A program made the position numbers and the translations under genes. Shown here piece by piece: positions 47,501-58,831 of a stretch of 64,000 bases of DNA. The notes under the pieces are model-generated. The model had not been told where the DNA came from, ran no database searches, and worked only from the letters and a program-made list of their open reading frames with translations. The stretch is from Mesostigma viride (lineage: Eukaryota; Streptophyta; Mesostigmatophyceae; Mesostigmatales; Mesostigmataceae). Location: NCBI GenBank assembly GCA_009746045.1, contig RPFO01000065.1, positions 5,831,269-5,895,268 on the forward strand, in the 5' to 3' direction. The first letter of the stretch is position 1. Each line of letters opens with the position of its first letter.

Positions 47501-50500
47501 TCATCGCCCGCATCGTCCAGACGCTCCAGAGCAGCGCGGAGCAGGAGGCCGAGGGGCGCCAATCGGACGCCGGCAGCAGCGCGGGAGGGGGCCCCACGAT
47601 CTTCGCGCCGGGGGTGGGCCTGAATGGCCACGGGAGCAGCCACAGCCACGGACACCACGGCCGCGTGATCGTGGGCGCGCCCGGTATCCCCCAGCTCAAG
47701 CTCCCTGATGTCGGGTCCCTGGTCAACGTTGACCGCAGCTCCATGTCAGGGACACCGGACACGACCACGACCGGCGCTGTCACTGCCCGCAACGTCGACG
47801 TCGGGTTCCTGGACGAGGGCGGCGGGACGGCGTCATCGTCAGTGACCGGTGGGAGTGCTTACGGAGGGGGCAACGGCTACGGCCAACCGCATAGCGGCCA
47901 CGGCCCCCCTGGCCGGCGCAACAGCATGGAGAGCATCGCGTCGAGCGCGGACTCGGACTCGCCACTCGTGCGCATGCGCGAGCTGGACAGCGCGCACCCG
48001 CACCACAGCGGCGCGCCGTCGGCCAAGGAGACGTTCTGGTCGATGGCCAAGGCCAACCTGCGCAAGAAGACAGAAGCGATCGTGCCCGGGATGCTGAGCT
48101 CGTCGGTGAGCCGCCCCGTGTGGGTGGACGAGGTGGCGTCCTCGGCCAAGAAGCGCGCGGGCACGCCCCCCCTGGTCAAGAAGGGCGCGGCGGGCAGCCA
48201 CCCGTTCTCGTCCCTGGCGGTCCCCGATGACGACGGCGCGAGCGACACGGAGAGCACAGGCACGCCCGGCACGCCGGACATGCGCCGGTCGCTGCTCGCA
48301 ACCAAGGAGCGGCGGGGCAGCGCCCACCGCGCGCAGGTGCTCATCAGCGGGGGCGGCGAGAACGTCGCGCACAAGCAGTCCAAGGTGCCCTTTGGCATCG
48401 AGGCGTTCCTTAACGACCAGGTGGCCGCGCCCGCGCCGCCCACCGAGGCCCACGACGAGGGCGACGACTCCCTCCCCGTGTCCAGCCCCGCGGGCCTCGT
48501 CATGTCCGGGGGCGAGCCGCGCAGCGCGCTCACCGCCAAGGGGGGCAAGGAGCGGCGAGAGCCGACCGACCGCAAGCAGCCCGTCCGGTTCGACGACGAC
48601 GAGGAGGACCCGGCGGCGGGGATGTCGACGCGGGGTGGGGCCATGGGAGCGACGGGTCGCAGCGGGGCAGACGGCGGCGACGGCAAGAGAACAGCGGGGG
48701 TGGACGACGCTGAGGACGAGAATGCACTCTCTGCGCGCCGGTCGCGCCGGTACAAGCGGCTCGTGCGGCTGCTGGGTGGGTGGGGCGTCCTGCGCGCGGC
48801 CCAGCGGGCGCGGCTGCACTCGCGCCTGGTCCTGTGGAGCCTCCTGCTGGCGCACGTGGTGCTGTTCGCCGCCACGCGGTACTTTGTGCGGCGGCACAAG
48901 GCGCTCATCCAGCACACGGACGCGGCGGGCACCGCGACCGGCTACGCGGCCGAGGTGCTGGTGGACGCCCGCACCATGGACGTGGTCGGGTTTGGTGGCG
49001 CGGCTGCAGCCTACTCATACTACCGGTCGCACAATGCAAGCGCATTCATGGCGGCCACCAACGACCACATGATGTCCATCCTGGACGTGTTTGAGTCGAC
49101 GCTCGAGTGGCTCTTCCTCGTGTACTCGGACGTGGGGGGGGCGCCCTCGGAGGACTCGCTCGCACACCTCTTCTCGACGCCGTCCCTCGACTTGGTCGAT
49201 TTCCAGGACACCGACCCCCCCCGGCTGGTCCCCTTCCAGATGGGCCTGTGGGATGCCTCCCGGCGGCTCATCGCCGACGGGCGCAAGCTGGCGCTCGCGT
49301 CGGACGAGGACAAGTCGTTGGGCCTCACGCACGACCGATCGTGGCGGTACCTGATCGACAACGGGCGCACAGTGATCATTCCCGCTCTGGAGCGCGCGCA
49401 GGAGCTGCAGCTGATGCGCACGATCGACTCGCAGGAGGCATTGCTCAAGCTGTTTGCCGTTGTCTTTGCGATCGAGGCCGGCGTGATCGTGCTGTTCGCG
49501 ATCCTGCACCTTGTGCGGCTCATCGCCGCCATCGGGGACGAGCGGCTGCGCACGTTCAGCATCTTCCTCTACGTGCCGCGCCCGCTGCTACGCATGCTCG
49601 CGTCCAAGAACCTCTCGGTCGGCGAGGAGGCTCTAGGGGACGCCGACGCGGGCGCGCAGGGCACCGTGGGCACCAACGACAGCGACGAGATGGCCCCCGG
49701 CGGTGGTGGCGACGCCGATGAGTCGTCGCGTGCGGCCTTCTTTGCGTCCACCCCCCGCGGGACCGACTCCCCCCGTGGGACAGGGACCCTGGGGAAGAAG
49801 CGCGGATCGGCGTTCAGCCGGCTGCGGCCGCGTGCGCTCGCGTCGATGATGTTTGTCCCCGCGGTCGTCGCGAGCAAGAAGCGACGCCAGCTCATCGCCG
49901 ACGGCATGGGCACCGTGCGCTACCTGCTCCCCTGCGTCGGCTTCCTGCTCCTGTCCTGCATGGGTTTCGCCATCACCTACTTTGTCATGGCGCGCTCGCT
50001 GGACCCGCTGCACGACATCGACGCAGCGCGCATGGAGATCTACCTGTCGACGCGCGTGATCTACGACACGCAGGAGCTCGTCGTGGCCGCACAGCGCGAG
50101 CCAACGTCGCCCAACGTGGCCGCTCGCCGGAGGGACTTGGCCGACACGGCCGAGTGGCACATGCGCTACCACAAGGGGCTCCTGTTTGGGGACCCCACGC
50201 TCGGGCTGACCGGGTCGCTCTACCACGGCGCCGGAATCGAGCAGCTCCAGTTTGGCGTGAACCAGTGCCTGCGGCGGGTCAAGTCACTGTGCTGGAACGC
50301 GAGCAACGACTACTACGTGACGACGCAGTCGGGCGTGGACGCGCTCACGCACGCGTTCACAAAGTACGCCAAGGTGCTCGCGCTCGACTCGGTCGCTGAC
50401 TTGTCCCCCGACGTGAGCGGCCGCTTCCACTACATCTGGGACGTGGGCCACGCGGACCTGCGCGATGGGCTGACCGCGCTCGCCGACAAGTACATCGAAT

Positions 50501-50922
50501 CGGCCATGAGCGGTATCGCGATCGACAACATCGTCGCCTCGTCCGTGTTCGCCGTCATCGTGGTCAGCCTGTGGCTGTACAACTACTACATGCTACGGCC
50601 ACTTGTCGCGATCGCGCGCAAGGAGAGCGACCGCGTGGCCGAGCTGCTCTCGCAGCTGCCCGCCACGCTCAACCTCGACACGATCATCACCGAGGTCTCT
50701 CGCCGCCAGCTCGTCTTTGACGGCTCCTTCTTCAGCTTCCGCTCCAAGGCGCTCATCGTGGACGGGCGCTCGCTTCAGGCGGCGAGCAAGGACCCATCGG
50801 ACACGCCACCGCTCGCCGACCTGGACATGAAGGAGATGCTGCCCAACACGCCAAAGGCGCCCTCGCGCATCGAAAAGGTCGGCGGGTTTTTCAACAAGGT
50901 CATGAACGACTATCTCATCTGA
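34624..50922 (+). CDS. tmcB: TmcB-like multi-pass membrane protein with PAS domains
   Basis: Exons: 34624-34752 (least certain), 34953-35048, 35823-35906, 37455-37526, 38640-38749, 39544-39643, 40183-40312, 40928-41514, 42041-42252, 42601-42676, 43007-43129, 43778-43915, 44574-44764, 45334-45802, 46435-50922. Every phase agrees, giving about 2,334 aa. The intron after 35906 uses a GCAAGT donor. The N-terminal third has several membrane segments and family phrases such as LVIFSIIVDFLQ, YVWPIKLLRIF and SLNIFLVSVDCYED. A helical linker (RYPKNPKLLRSYAAFLEEVQ) leads to about five PAS-type modules (residues about 605-1190), three with PY-HD/HNGYL-Y signatures. A low-complexity region follows, then four C-terminal membrane helices near residues 1637, 1845, 2000 and 2207. 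The family is named after Dictyostelium tiny macrocysts protein B; its function is unknown and PAS domains suggest sensing. The first-exon donor (GTCTGT) is weak. Confidence 0.88.
35049..35072. repeat. (TA)n microsatellite at an intron 5' end
   Basis: The TA run begins at the GT donor of TmcB-like exon 2, so the donor context is GTATATATA. It is intronic. Confidence 0.85.
39739..40045. repeat. (CCCT)n plus (CA)n array in a TmcB intron
   Basis: About 265 bp of CCCT units with irregular CCTCC interruptions is followed by a short (CT/CG) bridge and (CA)n. It lies between exons 6 and 7, with the sense strand pyrimidine-rich. Confidence 0.95.
44418..44556. repeat. (CA)n array just before a PAS exon
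   Basis: CA dinucleotides with TTACT interruptions extend to about 20 bp upstream of the acceptor at 44573. The repeat replaces a normal polypyrimidine tract. Confidence 0.9.
45088..45113. repeat. Poly-C tract
   Basis: A near-continuous run of about 25 cytosines lies in the intron between TmcB exons 13 and 14. Confidence 0.85.
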
Positions 50923-52509
50923 GGGACTGGCAGTCATATGAGGTCACGGCCGGGGCGTGCTGCCATTTCGATGGTTGCAAGCAACTTATCCGGGTTACTG
51001 GCCGACATGGGCTTGCGTGCAGAGCGCTGGGTTTGTATCGTCTGCCGTGCGGCCAGCCAGCTTTGGGACATGCACAATTGGTGGTTTTGCGGGCAGTCCC
51101 TACCGTGTATATCCTTACTCTTTCGTATTTGCCATCCCATTTTGGAATCTGAATAACACGCCTCTAGGGCCACCGTTTTATGCGCCGCTGGGCTTCCCTT
51201 CACAGCATGAGTTCACCCACTGGTCAGTGTTTGCTCTCTCTGTACGACAGTGTATGATAGTTTTAGGGCTTGAGCTTCCTGCGGATAGAGTCCTCCCTGG
51301 TCAGTCCTGCATTGGTTGTCAGTTTGTCGATATATTCATAGGTTCAGGTGGCACTCCTACATCTTGCCATTTACTTCATAGTTGCTGTTGCTGTTGCAGT
51401 TGCGTGCTCGGGCACATTAGCCAGTGTGCTGCAACTGGTTGGCGCAGCCTGTTCTTCGCTGTCGGTGCATCTCACTATAGGCTGTCGTAAGAGTTATAAT
51501 CATATACGAGATAACACTGCAGGCTTGAATGCTTCAAAGTCAATTTTTCTGTGCATGTACCAATGCATGGCCCATGAAACTCATCGTGTCTAATAATCAA
51601 CGATCAGTTACTTGGTCATGCAAATGGGGGGTTTGCATTGGGGCTTCACGTTCGCTAACTAGGTGTCTCGGTTAAAAAACTAACTTTGCATGGGCAACTC
51701 AGTATTATCAATGAGTCACGCAGAACTTCACCCTCACGATGATTGACCCGTTGGGGAGTCGCGGGGCACAATAATGCATACTTCCCCTCCCTGGTTGTAA
51801 ATATGCACGTGACTGCGCGTCACGCGGGTGCCAATACAGAGTAAAGGAACCTTCAACCCCTATACACAATGAGGAGGGAGGGCGCCCTAGCTTCTCTCGT
51901 ACTGCCCCAAGTGGGCACAGAACAGCCATGCGCGACCCTGGGCGTTGAGGTCATCAAAAAGAGACATCCAATCCGCCGTGTGCCGAGAATACCCGCGTAG
52001 GTTAATTTTGGTGTTTATCGATGACGCGGGCAGGGAATGCTGCGGCCGGGGGATCTAGGACTGGGCGGCGACCGAGGGAGTGCATGCCCCGAGGAAGGCG
52101 GCGTTGGGCAGCCTGAGCGGTGCGGACGGTAGTGCACTGGCCTGCTGGATCGATCTCAGCATTAGCCGCATCCTGGATTGCGGTGATGAAAGGGTAGGGG
52201 CTGGCGGGCCGGGTCCAAGAGGTCAGGCGCGGCCGTAGCCAAGAGGGCGGAATGATCGATCGAGCCGGCAGATTTCCTTCCGCGACTGCGTGACCGCCAG
52301 AGCCCAAAAACGCCGCCAGGGCCAGGGCGGGCGGCGCAGGTCAGACCGCAAGCTGCCGCCCATCCGGCCGGGCAGGGAAGCGATGCGGATACGGATTGGG
52401 CCGGGAGATCGGGGCCGGGAACCAGCTGCGCCAAGGCTGACTGGCCGGATGCGTTCATCGTGGCCCTCGGCGGCCAGCCAGACCTGGGCGGGGAGGGCGC
52501 CCCGGAGCC
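50923..52509. other. 3' flank of TmcB gene and GC-rich unassigned segment
   Basis: Bases 50923 to about 52000 hold no gene I can support. A TGTAA at about 51795, the usual green-algal poly(A) signal, could end the TmcB transcript but is unproven. About 52010-52509 is abruptly GC-rich with overlapping minus-strand open frames (for example 52002-52307). It may be transposon debris, since it is the target of LINE B, but no domain is recognisable. Confidence 0.45.
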
Positions 52510-52521
52510 AATAAACGACGC
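52510..52521. repeat. Target-site duplication of LINE B, left copy
   Basis: AATAAACGACGC is identical to 53624-53635. Confidence 0.9.
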
Positions 52522-53623
52522 ATCGTGGGCAGGGAACCAGGAGTGCAGGTTGCTAACAAATTCTGGCATGGCGGTGCGGACACGGAGATTCGGCTAGCAG
52601 ACATCATTTACGCAGACGACACCACCCTCTTCGAGGACACTGAGCACGTGCAGACATGGCTTGACTGCCTGGCTCTCGAGGCCCGTGCAGTGGGGCTTGA
52701 GGTCAGCAAGAAGACAGAGGCCCTGGCGGTTGGGCTCACCAACCAACCGCCGCCCCTCTATCTCCTAGACGGCTCTCGAGTCCTGTATCGGGACCGCGTT
52801 AAGCTGCTGGGCAGCCTGCTCCCCAGCTGCGAGGTGGATGTGGACCATCGCATCTCCCTCGCCTGGCACGCTTTACGCCAGTACCGGGCCCTGTGGCGCA
52901 AGCCCCTGGGCAAGATCGAGAAACAGGACCTGTTCAAGGTCCTCGTCCTTCCTGTTCTCACGTATGGCGCCGAGACGTGGACCCTCACCGCCGACCTGGC
53001 CCGCAAGCTGGACGGCGCGGTCACCAGCATGCTGCGTTCCATTTTCAGAGTAGGATATGCTGCTCATGTCCGCAATGAGGACCTGTACCAGGGCATGCCC
53101 TATATCACCAGCACCATTAAGCAACGCCGCCTGCAGCTAGTAGGGCACCTAGCTCGCACCAACCAGGTAGACACCTCACGTGGCGCCCCCCGCAGGTCTG
53201 CGACCAGCCCAGCCTGGCCGGCACCTCCTGACGTGGGCTGGGCCCAGTGATGTTAGACGCCGCAAGGCCCGCACCTTCAAAGAACAGCTAGTAGAGGACA
53301 TGGGGGGCCTAGGCCTCTCCGTGATTTGGAAGAAGATGATGGACAAGGCCAAGTGGGCCCAGGTCATAGAGGACAACGAGCCCCCCCAGTGGGGAAGCGC
53401 CCGCGTGTGCAATCCCGCGGGAGGCACGCCAGATAGCTCCCCCTAGGGCAGCGAGCGGCTGCCTAGATAGATGTTGTAGTTAGAATGCTGTTAGATAGAT
53501 GTAGTAGGTAGCCAATGTAGATAGATTAGACCGGTAGGAATGTTTGCACCCATCCATCCATCCATCGGGGTTAATGCTCCGTGACTCCCCAACGGGAGCA
53601 CGAGTCTTATTAATTAATTAATT
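52522..53623 (+). mobile_element. LINE B: 5'-truncated relative of LINE A
   Basis: This 1.1-kb plus-strand copy starts inside the reverse transcriptase and ends in a (TTAA)n tail. A 12-bp duplication, AATAAACGACGC, flanks it. Its 3' UTR shares the (ATCC)n block and the GGGGTTAATGCTCCGTGAC segment with LINE A, but has no nested insertion. It therefore serves as the empty-site reference for the TTAA element. 5' truncation is the usual outcome of target-primed reverse transcription. Confidence 0.92.
52525..53446 (+). pseudogene. LINE B reverse transcriptase C-terminal part
   Basis: It reads ADIIYADDTTLFED (YADD catalytic motif near 52608), VSKKTEALAVGL, LLPSCEVDVDHRISLAWHAL, LPVLTYGAETWTL and RRLQLVGHLARTNQ. 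After DTSRGA at about 53180 the frame shifts, because a six-base difference and local slippage separate it from the LINE A reading. It continues GLRPAQPGRHLLTWAGPSD and VEDMGGLGLSVIWKKMMDKA to a stop near 53446. It is homologous throughout to LINE A 28450-27520, which helps to reconstruct that copy. It has no start of its own and is not expected to be expressed. Confidence 0.85.
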
Positions 53624-53635
53624 AATAAACGACGC
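53624..53635. repeat. Target-site duplication of LINE B, right copy
   Basis: AATAAACGACGC directly follows the (TTAA)n tail. Confidence 0.9.
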
Positions 53636-53926
53636 GAGGGTGCGCGCAAAACCAGAGAAGCAGCCCCTTGGTCAACGAATCATGAAGGCCAGCATGCAAT
53701 CAATGGCAAGACCTCAGCGGTGCGCTCGTCAGCGATGGCGGCCCGCAGGGCGTTGATGGCAAAATCGTCGGTGGTCGCATACCAGAACGCCGAGGATGTC
53801 CAACGCACGGAGACGTTCGTTCCAGCCCAGGAGCTGCAGCGGAAAGCCCGAGCAATCACCCTGGGGCGAGTACACCGCGTGCAATATTGGCCATGAGGGT
53901 CAACTATGTATGCATCAACGCATATA

Positions 53927-54240
53927 TCAAGGAGACAACCAGCGCAGGCCAGAAAACGGATATATGCCCATGCAAAAAGCTTGTGTCCGTTCTGCAGCCT
54001 CTCTCTTCTGTTTTTCCTACTTACAAGAAGGCATCAGATTGAGCTTTGGGGATATGCTGCATGCTTGTCTAGCTTGCAATCATTTACACTTTTTACAGTG
54101 CACATGCCAGTTCCGTGGCTCTTTCCAGGATTTATTCCCAGTATTTGGCCAAGCATTAATTTTGCACAATGCCAATGAATTGAGCATTGGATTACCACCA
54201 TATTCTCCCGATTTCTGGCCTGCGCTGGTTGTCTCCTTGA
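53927..54240. mobile_element. 314-bp MITE with 33-bp terminal inverted repeats
   Basis: The left end begins TCAAGGAGACAACCAGCGCA. The right end is its reverse complement, with 32 of 33 positions matching. TA flanks both ends (53925-53926 and 54241-54242), as in Tc1/mariner-type elements. The interior has no coding capacity. Partial copies of the right end lie at 24.27-24.47 kb, showing a family in this genome. Confidence 0.88.
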
Positions 54241-54242
54241 TA

Positions 54243-54691
54243 TTCTGACGATCAGGTGACTACATAAAGGATTGCTCATCCCTTCAGACCTGCTTTCCTA
54301 AAAGTCAGGTCAAACACTGTGTACATACTGCGAGGAGACGCATTGCCACACATGGATTCCTTGGCGGCAACGTATGATGAGCGTACATGAGCGCTCCCAG
54401 CGTGCCTGCTGAGCCCACAGCCAGCACTCGGGCCTACTAATTCACAGGCCACCAGGTGAATGAGTATCGCAAGCAAGTTAATTCCACGCTGGTAGGGTTA
54501 GTTGATGAAAGGCTCTTTTGGAGGGCTAGAGAAAACAGCCCCTGGGGCAGGATGCGTACACTCTTCGGCATACTTCTTTTCCCTTTCTATTTTCCCTCCA
54601 TCTCTGTCCCATTTTCTGTGTTCCCCTCACCTAACAATTGGACCCTACGTAAGCACCCATTGCGCTGCCACAGACGCCAGCCATCACTGTG
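54243..54691. other. Short intergenic stretch downstream of the ferredoxin-like gene
   Basis: Nothing gene-like is recognised. This is presumably the 3' UTR and flank of the minus-strand gene that ends at 54692. Bases 53636-53926, left of the MITE, are likewise unassigned. Confidence 0.5.
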
Positions 54692-55288
54692 TCACATCCA
54701 GCCGTCTCCTCCGCCCCACATCGGGTCTTCAATCTCTCTCACAATCACGTGGGGGTATCCGCGCGGTACGGCCGTGATGCATGTACGGACGACCACGGTG
54801 GCGTTGCTGGCGGCTACCGCACTCGCCAAGTCACACGGCCTCACCAAGGGAGATCTCAGCTTGGCAATCTCCATCTGTATGCCGTGGGCAACCGCGGCAA
54901 GGTCCATGACAGCACGTGCAGGGTAGTGTTAGGTGTATACATTTACTTAGCGATCACTGAGTGTTTATGACTAAATAGATAGCCACCATCCCCTTTCACA
55001 CTGCCACGGCGTGCACACTCCCCTGTCGTACCTCGCAGGTGCCGCAGCTGCCCGTGCAGCAGCTGGAGGGTATCTCCACGCCCGCACTGCTGGCCACCTG
55101 GACAAGCGCATCATGGGAGAGGGGAGCATAGTATCATGAATGAGCAAGGGTTCATGTCGCACGTGCATGCGATGCGATACATAAGTTCAAACATGTATAC
55201 CATAGGTCTACACGAGCTGCAACGGATACCAGGTGATTTGAGTCAATTTAATTAGATCTCATATACCATGTACATCATTAACACCATA

Positions 55289-55326
<38 letters not shown>

Positions 55327-56233
55327 CCTAACTACTTGCAGTGTGTGACCAGTTTAGTGATCATGTTCAGTCAAGTGAACGTTGGTGAAATGAGAAGAGG
55401 CTAGGTGCTCCCAGACATGTGGGCAGAAGCTTAGTGCAAAGCTACGGCTGTGAAAATACAAGAAGAGTTTTCTTACTTGATACTCTATTGATTCGATGAT
55501 GAATGACAGTTGAGAGCTCCCCTGAATTGGGTAGACGGTGAGACATGAGCAGGAAGGCAGCCAAAGCCTGCTCTTCCCAGACGCCATTGTCGCCACATTG
55601 CAGTTTGTAGGCGTATTCAGAGTGTGTATGCACAACGAGGGAGCAGTCACAGCCTGACGGTGGTTGTCTCACATAATGTCAGTAGCTTACAGACAGTCTG
55701 GTGTCCAGCTACGCAAACTGTGACCAGGTGGAGACCCTGGAATGTCTCTAGGGTGATTGCCATACACCTGGTTATGGATGGGACACGCCGGAAAAGACGT
55801 GGGAAAATGCGTTTTCCTTCTGAGAAAGCGTTATTCAAGGGTTTTCCAATATCGCAAACACCCAGAATGTACATGGGCGGATACATGCGGCAGTGACAAG
55901 CACGGACGGTCTTACCGCAAGGATATTGTCACCCGGGTGAGCTACCCTGGTCAGGCCACTAGGTAGGAAATGCAGCGTTACGGCGTCTTCCAGCGGCGGT
56001 GAAGGTTCTTCGCCTTCAGTTTTGCTGGCTTCGTGTGCCTGGGCTCTTATCGGAGTGCTGCGACGCATATGACCGGCCAAAATCCTGGCAGCTGAGGCAG
56101 CCCTGGCAGGATCGTTCAGTCTCTTTCGAACGATAGCCCCTGCCTTCGCAAAAGCTACCCTATCACGCTGACAAAGTGCGACGTTGGTCACCAATGTCCC
56201 ACTAGTGCCCACGCAGAATGTAGCAACAGACAT
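54692..56233 (-). CDS. 2Fe-2S ferredoxin-like protein, probably plastid-targeted
   Basis: Three exons (56233-55916, 55097-55032, 54874-54692), all in phase 0 with GT-AG borders, give a complete 188-aa protein. Residues 1-60 are rich in Ala, Arg, Ser and Val with few acids, like a chloroplast transit peptide. The 2Fe-2S domain starts at about VTLHFLPSGL (residue 85). The iron ligands fit CX4CX2C at C119, C124 and C127 (SSCCTGSCGTCE), with a fourth Cys at C160 in VVRTCITAVPRGY. It ends EDPMWGGGDGWM then TGA. The EMEIAKL after the cluster and the D-xxWG-DG ending recall chloroplast PnsB3/NDF4-type proteins; that match is from memory. An electron-transfer or assembly role is inferred. The first intron contains a (CA)n tract. 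Confidence 0.88.
55288..55322. repeat. (CA)n microsatellite
   Basis: About 17 CA units lie in the first intron of the ferredoxin-like gene. Confidence 0.9.
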
Positions 56234-58344
56234 TACGGCTGATACGGTGTGGCTGGCCCGTTAGAACAGTATGCAGTTGCAACCTTAGCGCAGTGTGGCA
56301 CCTTTCCTGTGGCAAACTACGAGAACACCACGCTGGCAATCAAAGATCAATTGCGCGCACGTACGTCCAGACAGCAGTCCCGACACTGTTGGGCTTGGCT
56401 TTCAAAGTCTTGTTTTGGACAGCGTGCGGCCCACATCTTACTTAAAAGACGCTACGGCGAAGTACCGGCAGCCTCCTTATTTGAAAATTCGATGCAAATA
56501 AGCTCGCGCAGAGGTACGAACCTGGGATTACAAGCACCCATTCAAGGATAGCCATAACCGCACGCTCCCTTTCACCATTCGATGTAAGACCTTAGAGCCC
56601 GATTGAGTCCTGCCATGCCGTGTACAGTCATGCCGCGTTACGTTACGAGTTACGACCGTCGCCGTTTCCGCGACGGTCGGAACTTAAATTGGGGGCGTAA
56701 CTCAACGGTAGATTTAGCCACTTAGGCTACAGGACTGCCCAACGCTGACGAATCTGCGGACTGCGGCCGACTGCGGGTGTCCGATATGGGATTGTCGGAG
56801 CAGGCGGCGCGGCGTGACACTTCATAAGCCGCCATGGTTTCTGATGGCGGCTGTAACCCAATGTGGCAAGCGGCAGCAACTAAATAAATTTGCCTGTGAT
56901 CATGCAGCCTGGCCAGTGGCCTGACAGTTGGAGCCTTGGAGGCGAATTGGCGAAACACCACAACAGAAAGCAACAGCGACCAACACACGAGACAACTGAC
57001 TTTCATGAGAGCTCAATACTCTTGTATGGACTTCACTCACAGCAGGCTTCACTGATTGGATGTTGCCTTTAACGCCCTGCATAAGCCAGTGCTGCACGCT
57101 AGGAACCGTTGTGCGTAATTAGATGTCAACTTTGAGAAGAAATTGGCCATTGCAACTTGCCGACTGCATTCATGTGATAGAGTTTCTGCGCCTTCCCCAC
57201 GTCACGCTCCTTTTTTTATCGTAGCTACAGCGCCGCCAATTTGGGCGGGTTTACCATGGCGCCATGTAAGTTCTGGGATATCTTGTTCCGTCCATGTAAC
57301 GCTTTCGTCGATGTTATCCTGCCGCCCATATCTGCTTCATGGATATTTGCTAAAGGAATATGTTGTCCTCGGCTTAGCATGAAGTATGTTACCTGGTTTC
57401 CGTACCTGTTATTGGCCCATCCTCGGAATTTTTTATCAATGCATTTCAGTATCGAAGGAAGTCTTGCTTGGGCTTCCGGGGGCTTGGATAGACGCCACTG
57501 ATGCGGTTGGTGAAAACGAAGTTTACGAGACCAGGGTCGGCGCTGCGCCGGTGGGTTTGTAAATCCCTCAATCCTAGCGGCACTGTGCAGATTGGCGTAG
57601 CCGAGCGATTGCCATAATACCTTGAATAAACCTGTTATTTTTCTACCAGTTAATTGCAGCACTTCAGCCTCCTTTTATTCAGTCCTACTAGAGCTACCAG
57701 CAATATATATTCGTGAAAGCAACCGGCACATTATAAGGAGCACTGCATTATCTTATAATGGCTTGATTCCAGGGCCGAATTCTGCAGTAGGGTTACGGCG
57801 CTGCCACGGTTTCCGCTGTATCATGCCATACGGAAAAAAATTGTACATTCCGCTGATACATGTGTTGTTAATTGATTTGAAATGAATATCACAGATAATA
57901 CTACGTATTGGGCATGAACAGTAAATGCGTCCACGTATGAATCAGAATAGCAGCAAAGAATCTCAGTGATGGCGTGTACCGTGTAGACTGAAGGTTTTTG
58001 CAGGACAGTCAACAAGTGGCGCCCAGCCCGTCTTACTGTCATGGACTACCTAAATATATGGCAAGGATATCTGCAGGGAGGGTGCTGCAGGCATTAGAGA
58101 CGCAGATTTTCATTCTAATGTTGTGGATGTGATAGCTGTCCTTGGCACAAGTGCAGTTGCATCTCGTCAGGATACAGAGGAATTAGATATATAAGGCATT
58201 GGTCCTGCCGACTTCGATAATAAGGAATTGGTCCTGCAGGCCTCGCCCATCAACCCTGCCCAACGTTCACTCCTGCAGTTTTTATCAGAGCAAGCGGTGG
58301 AGCGGTTAAGAGTTTGGACCATGGCCCTTTTGGCTTTTTTTTCC
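56234..58344. other. Divergent intergenic region with hairpin; no gene recognised
   Basis: It lies between the divergent ferredoxin-like (minus) and PDCD2L-like (plus) genes, so both promoters and the missing first exon of the latter may be here. Nested inverted repeats occur at 56647-56703. The minus frame at 57225-57662 (145 codons) resembles nothing known to me. No TE ends were seen. Confidence 0.45.
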
Positions 58345-58799
58345 ACCTCCCTCCCTCCCTCCCTCCCTCCCTCCCTCCTCCCTCCCTCCCTCCCTCCTCC
58401 TCCCTCCCTCCCTCCCTCCCTCCCTCCCTCCCTCCCTCCCTCCCTCCCTCCCTCCCTCCCTCCCCCTCCCTCCCTCCCTCCCTCCCTCCCTCCCTCCCTC
58501 CCTCCCTCCCTCCCTCCCCTCCTCCCTTTTTTACACCCACACCCACACCCACACCCACACCCACACCCACGCGGTGTGCACGCCTCCCCCCCAACCCCCC
58601 AACCCACCCACCCACCCACACGCACACGCACACGCACGCGCACGCGCACGCGCACGCGCACACGCACACGCACACGCACACGCACACGCACACGCACACG
58701 CACACGCACACGCACACGCACACGCACACGCACACGCACACGCACACGCACACGCACACGCATACGCACACGCACACGCACACGCACACGCACACGCAC

Positions 58800-58831
<32 letters not shown>

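Noticed and set aside
46339-48932. Long minus-strand frames of 326 to 358 codons
   Set aside because: They are shadows of the TmcB last exon, caused by high GC and third-position bias.
56691-56735. tRNA-like start GGGGGCGTAACTCAACGGTAG
   Set aside because: No matching 3' acceptor strand, T-arm or anticodon arm follows; the palindromes account for the resemblance.
57225-57662. 145-codon minus-strand frame in the divergent intergenic region
   Set aside because: No recognisable family, no splice context and mixed codon use; left unassigned.
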